From Thermoplasmata archaeon (GTDB lineage Archaea > Thermoplasmatota > Thermoplasmata > SG8-5 > JAGLSY01), in assembly GCA_023135545.1 (NCBI GenBank), contig JAGLSY010000168.1, forward strand, positions 1-5,455: a stretch of 5,455 nt of DNA, written 5' to 3'. Position numbers and translations under genes: made by a program. The stretch's first letter is position 1; the number at the start of each line of letters is the position of its first letter. The notes beneath the pieces are model-generated. The model was given only the letters and a program-made list of their open reading frames with translations. It was not told where the DNA came from and made no database searches. This document shows, piece by piece, positions 1 to 3,587 of the stretch.

Positions 1-1
1 G

Positions 2-1006
2 TCAACAGCCTTTCAATCGTTCTAACTCATCGGGAGCCAGCACGCCGATTTCAGTGATAAAACCCTTTACAAATCTGGCCGGCGTAACATCGAATGCCGG
101 GTTCCTGGCCTTGGCATCCTCGTGGCATATCAGCTTGTCATTGACAATTCTAACCTCGTCCTGGCTTCTCTCCTCGATCGGAATGTCACTGCCGGATGCC
201 AGGCTGAAATCAAAGGTGCTGACCGGTGCCGCAACGTAAAAGGGAATGTCATTCTCCTTGGCGACAACTGCCTTTTCATAGGTCCCGATTTTGTTGGCAA
301 AGTCCCCGCTGGCCGTTATCCTGTCCGCTCCCACAATGCACAGGTCTATCTCCTTTCGGAACATGTAATGGCCTGCCGCATTGTCGACGATGATGGCATG
401 GTCTATGCCTTCCTGCACCAGTTCCCATGAGGTAAGCGCCGCGCCCTGAAGCCTGGGCCGGGTTTCGTCGGCGTAGACAAATATCTTCTTGCCCTTGTTG
501 TGGGCAGCTCTGATTGGGGCAAGCGCGGTTCCGTAATCCACAGTGGCCAGTGCCCCGGCATTGCAGTGGGTGAGAACCGTGCCTCCATCCGGAATCAATG
601 GTTCACCGTATTCTCCGATGAGCCTGCATTTTTCAACTATGGCATCGGCATATTCCTCTGCCGCGGAAACAGCATCAACTCCGGAGGACAGTTTTTCAAT
701 CATGTGGTCGACCGCGTGAAAAAGGTCATAGGCCGTGGGGCGGGTGGCCTTCAGTTTTGCCGCTGATGCCTCCTTATCCTCGCCCGTCAAAATTGCCAGT
801 GCCATTCCGTAAGCCGCTGTGACTCCAATAGCCGGAGCCCCCCGAACTACCATGTCCGAGATGGAATAACAAACTTCATCAACAGTTCTGGCAGTGAAGA
901 TCTCCAGCCTGTGGGGAAGGAGCCTCTGCTCCAGCATCTGGACCGTCTTTCCTTCCATCCAGACAGCTCGGATATCCTCGATGTTTCCGGTAATATTTAC
1001 CTTCAT
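2..1006 (-). CDS. mtnA: S-methyl-5-thioribose-1-phosphate isomerase (MtnA family, eIF-2B-like fold)
   Basis: This 334-residue protein should convert 5-methylthioribose-1-phosphate to 5-methylthioribulose-1-phosphate, a cytosolic step of methionine salvage. Seen: RGAPAIG at residues 55-61 (sugar-phosphate binding), THCNAGALAT at 146-155 with Cys148, and VGADRI at 225-230 with Asp228; this Cys and Asp match the catalytic pair of the MtnA family. NKIGTY (238-243) and APVSTFDFSLASG (260-272) are further family signatures. The GADR-ITASGD-FANKIGTY form favours MtnA over the related archaeal ribose-1,5-bisphosphate isomerase. Length is close to, slightly below, the usual 340-370 residues, and the gene is complete, its TGA stop lying at 4-2. 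The ATG at 1006 follows a GGTGT SD-like site by four bases and lies 15 bases after the homoserine dehydrogenase stop, so the two are probably co-transcribed. In some archaea the product may instead feed the deoxy-ketofructose-phosphate route to aromatic amino acids; nothing here decides that. Confidence 0.93.
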   Translation of the reverse strand: MKVNITGNIEDIRAVWMEGKTVQMLEQRLLPHRLEIFTARTVDEVCYSISDMVVRGAPAIGVTAAYGMALAILTGEDKEASAAKLKATRPTAYDLFHAVDHMIEKLSSGVDAVSAAEEYADAIVEKCRLIGEYGEPLIPDGGTVLTHCNAGALATVDYGTALAPIRAAHNKGKKIFVYADETRPRLQGAALTSWELVQEGIDHAIIVDNAAGHYMFRKEIDLCIVGADRITASGDFANKIGTYEKAVVAKENDIPFYVAAPVSTFDFSLASGSDIPIEERSQDEVRIVNDKLICHEDAKARNPAFDVTPARFVKGFITEIGVLAPDELERLKGC

Positions 1007-1021
1007 TTTTACACCATTCCT

Positions 1022-2068
1022 TCAGCAGCAGTTGATAGCCCTGTTAATTGCCAGAATGTCAATCAGCAGAGCAAACCCGGTCTCCATCTGCCCGGCTCCG
1101 GGCCCCTGAATCGTGACATCTCCAGACAGGTCACAACTGAACGTGAGGGCGTTAATGGCACCGCCAACTCCGGCCAGCGGGTCGCTGAGCGGAAGTTTTA
1201 TCGGCTTGACGTAGGCGATTATCTTTCCGCCTTCTTTTCTGGTGGAGCCGATGAGCTTGTATCTCATCCCTTCGGCGGCCGCCGCCTTGATCATCTCCGA
1301 TGTGATGCCGGTGATTCCCTCGCGCTCGATATCCTCCTCTTTCAGGTTTCCGCCCAGAGCTATGTTGGAGAGCTGCATGACCTTGGCCAGCGCGTCGTAT
1401 CCTTCCACATCACCGGTGGGGTCGGCCTCTGCATAGCCCAGCTTTTGTGCAAGGGCCAGAGCATCCTCATAGGCCATATCGTCCTCTTCCATCTTGGTGA
1501 GGATGAAGTTGGTCGTGCCGTTGAGAATTCCTTTCACTTCGACAACATCGTTGCCGGCCAGGCAGAATTCCATTAAATTGAAGATCGGAGTTCCGGACAT
1601 AACCGCCCCCTCGTACCTGAATTGAACTTTATTCTGCTTAGCGAGTGCATCCAGTTCCCTCTGGAAAAGAGCCACCGGGCCTTTGTTGGTTGTGATAACA
1701 TGCTTTCCGGTTCCCAGGGCCTCGCGTACATGAGAGGTTGCTGGCTCCCCTGTTTTTATGTCCGTGAATGATGCCTCGGCAATGATATCTGCATTGGAAC
1801 GCCTTATTGTCTCGATTGGGTCCAGGCCTGTTATCGCTCCGGGGGCTGTGAACCCGTCCACCTTTCCGGTTTGCTCCATGTGGGCCAACAGGCCGTCCAG
1901 GTCTATCCCCTCATCGACAAAGATCGAGCCCTTGAACTTGTCAGAAATAGCCACAACCTTCGCGTCAAAACCGAAGTTATTCTTCAGGAAATCCTTCTTG
2001 TCACGAAGTATCTTCATGAATCCTTGACCTACCACACCGCATCCTATAATCGCAATCCTTAGAGTAAT
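1022..2068 (-). CDS. hom: Homoserine dehydrogenase, NAD(P)-dependent, without ACT domain; start codon non-canonical or uncertain
   Basis: Reduces aspartate 4-semialdehyde to homoserine, the branch point to threonine and methionine. Numbering from the CTA at 2062 (346 residues): Rossmann strand and GCGVVG dinucleotide motif at 7-12; TTNKGP at 124-129 with the conserved Lys127; NGTTNF at 181-186; and the family signature from Ala205 to Lys227 (AQKLGYAEADP, then DVEGYDALAK) with the Asp and Lys expected in the active site. No C-terminal ACT domain follows, so allosteric threonine control through ACT is not expected. The frame stays open up to a GTG at 2164, but that extension (residues like MFDKINAWKPKGK) is AT-rich, lies upstream of the inferred TATA box, and contains no homology. 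A strong SD, AGGGGTGAT (2080-2072), points to initiation at the in-frame ATT at 2068 (used here) or CTA at 2062; neither is a standard start. An ATG at 2073 is out of frame and stops after four codons. First gene of an operon with mtnA. Confidence 0.9.
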   Translation of the reverse strand: MTLRIAIIGCGVVGQGFMKILRDKKDFLKNNFGFDAKVVAISDKFKGSIFVDEGIDLDGLLAHMEQTGKVDGFTAPGAITGLDPIETIRRSNADIIAEASFTDIKTGEPATSHVREALGTGKHVITTNKGPVALFQRELDALAKQNKVQFRYEGAVMSGTPIFNLMEFCLAGNDVVEVKGILNGTTNFILTKMEEDDMAYEDALALAQKLGYAEADPTGDVEGYDALAKVMQLSNIALGGNLKEEDIEREGITGITSEMIKAAAAEGMRYKLIGSTRKEGGKIIAYVKPIKLPLSDPLAGVGGAINALTFSCDLSGDVTIQGPGAGQMETGFALLIDILAINRAINCC

Positions 2069-2071
2069 ACC

Positions 2072-2080
2072 ATCACCCCT
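2072..2080 (-). promoter_or_regulatory. Strong Shine-Dalgarno site for homoserine dehydrogenase
   Basis: AGGGGTGAT on the minus strand closely matches the archaeal anti-SD complement AGGAGGTGAT. It lies 3 bases before the in-frame ATT (2068-2066) and 9 bases before the CTA (2062-2060), just before the residues RIAIIGCGVVG. This placement is the main argument that translation begins here and not at the GTG at 2164. Confidence 0.7.
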
Positions 2081-2088
2081 GTAAACTA

Positions 2089-2108
2089 CCAGGCCATAAA
2101 TGACCTGG
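2089..2108. promoter_or_regulatory. Operator-like palindrome at the expected hom transcription start
   Basis: CCAGGCCATAAATGACCTGG matches its own reverse complement at 16 of 20 positions: five-base outer arms CCAGG/CCTGG are perfect and an inner CAT/ATG pair is in register. It lies between the TATA-like box (2111-2119) and the SD (2072-2080), where a repressor would block polymerase loading. It could alternatively form a short stem in the 5' leader if transcription starts a little earlier than estimated. Confidence 0.5.
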
Positions 2109-2110
2109 CG

Positions 2111-2119
2111 TTTTTTAAA
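2111..2119 (-). promoter_or_regulatory. TATA-like box of the hom-mtnA operon
   Basis: TTTAAAAAA on the minus strand, in an AT-rich stretch. If transcription starts about 26 bases downstream (near 2089), the leader is roughly 20 bases and carries the strong SD at 2080-2072. The assignment is by position and composition only. Confidence 0.5.
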
Positions 2120-2129
2120 TGCGCATTTA
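2116..2129. promoter_or_regulatory. Perfect 14-bp palindrome overlapping the hom TATA box and its upstream edge
   Basis: TAAATGCGCATTTA is a perfect palindrome. Its left part overlaps the TATA-like box and the rest covers the position of the transcription factor B recognition element. The centre is 24 bp from the centre of the palindrome at 2089-2108. A dimeric DNA-binding protein is a reasonable candidate ligand; the regulator is unknown. Confidence 0.45.
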
Positions 2130-2196
2130 CCCTTTGGTTTCCACGCATTTATTTTATCAAACACATATCTGGATTTTATGTCTGCTTAGTGTTTGA

Positions 2197-2241
2197 TTTT
2201 GTAGTTGCATATTTACTCAGTGTATGTACACAACTACAAAA
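2197..2241. repeat. Inverted repeat with perfect 11-bp arms
   Basis: TTTTGTAGTTG (2197-2207) is the exact reverse complement of CAACTACAAAA (2231-2241), with a 23-base spacer. An inner CATA/TATG pair (2208-2211 with 2223-2226) can continue the stem across a four-base bulge. The T-rich and A-rich edges would let a transcript in either direction end in a stem followed by U residues. Confidence 0.75.
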
Positions 2242-2242
2242 G

Positions 2243-2277
2243 TTAGGACAAAGCGATATTAAAGCGTTGTGTCCTAA
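2243..2277. repeat. Inverted repeat with perfect 8-bp arms
   Basis: TTAGGACA (2243-2250) pairs with TGTCCTAA (2270-2277) across 19 bases. The spacer region contains a direct repeat AAAGCG (2250-2255 and 2261-2266) offset by 11 bp, about one helical turn. A further TGTCCT follows at 2288-2293. It starts one base after the preceding repeat ends. Confidence 0.6.
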
Positions 2278-2310
2278 ATTCTGATTCTGTCCTGGAAGTT
2301 CACGTTCCTT

Positions 2311-2330
2311 AGCCAAATTTTAATTTGGCT
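2311..2330. repeat. Tight hairpin, 9-bp perfect arms
   Basis: AGCCAAATT (2311-2319) and AATTTGGCT (2322-2330) are exact reverse complements separated by TT. As RNA the innermost pairs would open to give a four- to six-base loop; as DNA it is a near-continuous palindrome and could bind a dimeric protein. Confidence 0.65.
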
Positions 2331-2403
2331 CGGCCATATGTCCAAACTCGCAGAGGTTTAATCTCTGCGTATATTTGATGTTATATTAATGGACATACGG
2401 CGG
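2331..2403. repeat. Nested inverted repeats (outer stem enclosing a hairpin)
   Basis: An outer stem, TATGTCCA (2337-2344) with TGGACATA (2390-2397), is extended outward by CGGCC against GGCGG with two mismatches overall, giving 12 of 14 pairs at most. Inside lies a second perfect hairpin, CGCAGAG (2349-2355) with CTCTGCG (2363-2369) and loop GTTTAAT. The remaining inner bases 2370-2389 are AT-rich. The nesting looks like a folded RNA of about 73 bases more than two unrelated palindromes, but transcription is not shown. Confidence 0.55.
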
Positions 2404-2434
2404 TGTTCTTGTTATTGATAGGCCTGTTCATCTA

Positions 2435-2448
2435 TGGCTTGGAAGCCA
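2435..2448. repeat. Short hairpin, 6-bp arms
   Basis: TGGCTT (2435-2440) and AAGCCA (2443-2448) are perfect reverse complements around GG. It is small enough to arise by chance and is listed because it belongs to a dense cluster of such repeats. Confidence 0.3.
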
Positions 2449-2518
2449 AAGCCTTCTCGGCCCACTACAATAACATGATAGAGAGGTCTGTATTTAAACT
2501 TGCGATTAGATTAAAAAT

Positions 2519-2545
2519 TGATTTTGTAATTAAGATACAAAATCA
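2519..2545 (-). terminator. Probable intrinsic-type terminator of the 76-residue gene
   Basis: On the minus strand TGATTTTGTA (2545-2536) pairs with TACAAAATCA (2528-2519), ten perfect base pairs around a seven-base loop, followed at once by ATTTTTAATC. The TGA stop codon of the small gene is the first three bases of the stem. The stem is AT-rich, so the downstream T run may matter more than the hairpin, as is usual for archaeal termination. The same arm sequence recurs at 2194-2203. Confidence 0.55.
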
Positions 2546-2773
2546 TGCGGCCACGGAAACCAGGAAGGCGCGGGCGAAGGCAAGAGAATGATCGTTGTTA
2601 TCTTCTTTCTCGATGGTGTTCAAAAATGATTTCAGGTACAGTAGGCCAGCATCGGAAATTCCCTCTCCACGGGGCCTGGTAACGTCATGAGCGTTTCTGC
2701 CCATTCTGTCCTTTATGATATTGAATAAAACATAGCTGCTGTCCCATCTATAATAATCGTCCCTGATTATCAT
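2543..2773 (-). CDS. Small protein of unknown function, 76 residues
   Basis: I do not recognise this protein. It is a soluble-looking, charged 76-residue product with no signal peptide, no membrane segment and no Cys pair for metal binding. It begins MIIRDDYYRWDSSYVLF, has a basic central part (KDRMGRNAHDVTRPRGEG) and a helical, acidic-then-hydrophobic C-terminus ending FLVSVAA. Support for a real gene: a TATA box (TTTTATATA, 2804-2796) centred 27 bases before the ATG, ideal for a leaderless archaeal message; an operator-like repeat between the two; a hairpin plus T-run terminator beginning at the stop codon; and base composition close to the neighbouring genes and richer in G+C than the flanks. 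The stop lies inside an inverted repeat that also bounds the hairpin-rich region downstream, so the C-terminus might have been cut by an insertion. It appears monocistronic. Confidence 0.6.
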   Translation of the reverse strand: MIIRDDYYRWDSSYVLFNIIKDRMGRNAHDVTRPRGEGISDAGLLYLKSFLNTIEKEDNNDHSLAFARAFLVSVAA

Positions 2774-2778
2774 CGCCC

Positions 2779-2795
2779 CGAAATGGAGGATTTCG
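2779..2795. promoter_or_regulatory. Operator-like inverted repeat between TATA box and start of the small gene
   Basis: CGAAAT (2779-2784) and ATTTCG (2790-2795) are perfect inverted arms around GGAGG. The repeat abuts the TATA box and ends six bases before the ATG, the classic position for an archaeal repressor site. With a leaderless message it cannot be a translated-leader structure of any length, so DNA binding is the likelier role. Confidence 0.5.
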
Positions 2796-2804
2796 TATAT
2801 AAAA
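2796..2804 (-). promoter_or_regulatory. TATA box for a leaderless small gene
   Basis: TTTTATATA on the minus strand is close to the archaeal TATA consensus. Its centre near 2800 is 27 bases before the A of the ATG at 2773, so the transcript is expected to start at or within a few bases of the start codon. No SD precedes the ATG, consistent with leaderless translation. Confidence 0.7.
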
Positions 2805-2807
2805 CCG

Positions 2808-2820
2808 ACTGTTAACCAGT
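2808..2820. promoter_or_regulatory. Near-palindrome upstream of the small gene's TATA box
   Basis: ACTGTTAACCAGT has inverted arms ACTG/CAGT around TTAAC. It sits four bases upstream of the TATA box, over or beyond the transcription factor B contact region. It could be an activator or second repressor site; short palindromes like this also arise by chance in AT-rich DNA. Confidence 0.25.
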
Positions 2821-2890
2821 TATATTTATGTCAGTGATTTAACAATTGATTATAACATAATAGCATTTGGTTCGATTTATAGAAGAAGCA

Positions 2891-3577
2891 TCATCGCAGG
2901 TCATACCTCTCAACTGTTTCGAACACAGGATAATCCCCATCCAAATGGACAATGACCAGTTCAACAGTCCTTACTTCAGTGGTTCCGAAAATCTTGTCCC
3001 TGTATCTGTTATTTTCTATGGCTCCGGCAAGCTGGCTCATATCCTCTCTGGAGTTGAAGCGCGAGATTGTCATGTGGGGCATGAAGTTGGGAAAGTCCCG
3101 GTGTTCTCTCTTTTTCACATCTGGGATTTTCAACACCGAATTGTTAAGCTGGCCAAATATTCCGTCATCCTTTACCTGAATGAAAGAGACAAGAGGAACA
3201 AGGTTAATCCCGTACAGAGTAATATCAAACCTGCTGAATGATGAAAAAGCATCACTGGCATGCTCTGCAATTGTATCCACTTCACCCCTTGTGAGGTCAT
3301 TGGAATAGACCTTAGGTTCATTGATAAAGCCCAGAACTTTGATGGTGATGTGAAGGTATTCCTTTGGAAAGGGGTCGAAAAAATCGAAGCCGCCCAGGTC
3401 TGTCTGGACCTCTACAATTTTATTAACAATGCTCTCATCTTCCAACCTGAAAAGAAAGGCCGGATGTAGCCTTCTGCCCTTTGCAAAATCGTTGTTCACT
3501 CCGCCTCTTGTAATTTCGGATTGAATATCAAACCGCCTTGCCCAGAGTTTTTCATAATACTCATTTATGTTCATCAT
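2891..3577 (-). CDS. 2'-5' RNA ligase family protein (2H phosphoesterase superfamily, LigT-like)
   Basis: Members of this fold ligate or hydrolyse 2',5' or 2',3'-cyclic phosphate bonds in RNA and nucleotides; archaeal ThpR/LigT acts on tRNA-like ends in vitro. The 228-residue product carries both hallmark HxTx motifs, HITI at 76-79 (in LHITIKVLGF) and HMTI at 168-171 (in PHMTISRF), 92 residues apart, so both catalytic histidines and threonines are present. It is longer than typical ThpR (about 180 residues) because about 40 residues (YYEKLWARRFDIQSEITRGG and onward) precede the first core strand, which makes a specific ThpR assignment unsafe. The true substrate cannot be named. Two adjacent ATGs at 3577 and 3574 are possible starts; the frame continues upstream, but that part overlaps the oxidoreductase gene in another frame. 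It begins 10 bases after that gene's stop, with only a weak SD, which suggests co-transcription and perhaps translational coupling. Confidence 0.85.
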   Translation of the reverse strand: MMNINEYYEKLWARRFDIQSEITRGGVNNDFAKGRRLHPAFLFRLEDESIVNKIVEVQTDLGGFDFFDPFPKEYLHITIKVLGFINEPKVYSNDLTRGEVDTIAEHASDAFSSFSRFDITLYGINLVPLVSFIQVKDDGIFGQLNNSVLKIPDVKKREHRDFPNFMPHMTISRFNSREDMSQLAGAIENNRYRDKIFGTTEVRTVELVIVHLDGDYPVFETVERYDLR

Positions 3578-3587
3578 ATCAATCAAT

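Larger units (their letters stand above)
2165..2542. other. AT-rich non-coding stretch filled with inverted repeats
   Basis: No convincing gene lies between the hom promoter region and the 76-residue gene. The stretch holds at least six separate inverted repeats: arms at 2197-2207/2231-2241, 2243-2250/2270-2277, 2311-2319/2322-2330, 2337-2344/2390-2397 (enclosing 2349-2355/2363-2369), 2435-2440/2443-2448 and 2519-2528/2536-2545. No tRNA or rRNA signature was seen. The motif TTGATTTTGTA occurs at both ends (2193-2203 and 2518-2528) in direct orientation, and its inverted copy closes the right edge. It could be a decayed or miniature mobile element, a structured RNA, or a stack of regulatory and termination hairpins. 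Confidence 0.6.

Noticed and set aside
122..1576. Long plus-strand frames of up to 221 codons opposite mtnA and hom
   Set aside because: They are antisense to well-supported enzymes, lack SD sites, and have no recognisable motifs; they are shadows of codon bias on the other strand.
2069..2164. N-terminal extension of homoserine dehydrogenase from the GTG at 2164
   Set aside because: It has non-coding composition, no SD before the GTG, contains both operator-like palindromes and the TATA-like box, and precedes the conserved Rossmann strand with residues not expected in the family.
2165..2545. CRISPR array or tandem repeat array
   Set aside because: The repeats are inverted, of differing sequence and irregularly spaced; there is no recurring unit separated by unique spacers.
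2403..2591. Plus-strand frame of 62 codons starting GTG, with a hydrophobic start (VFLLLIGLFIYGLEAK)
   Set aside because: It begins inside the right outer arm of the nested repeat, has no SD, runs into the opposite-strand 76-residue gene and its terminator, and ends in low-complexity Lys/Arg/Ala. The hydrophobic part loosely recalls C-terminal segments of some transposases, which would fit a decayed mobile element, but the resemblance is too weak to call a pseudogene.
2865..2885. GGTTCGATT resembling a tRNA T-loop
   Set aside because: The bases on either side do not pair as a T-stem, and no D-arm, anticodon arm or acceptor stem fits around it.
2774..2890. Terminator for the oxidoreductase/2H operon
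   Set aside because: The 117-base gap is AT-rich, but I found no convincing hairpin with a T run on the minus strand after the stop at 2891; only a pyrimidine stretch (CTTCTTCT) overlaps the end of the gene. No terminator is called.
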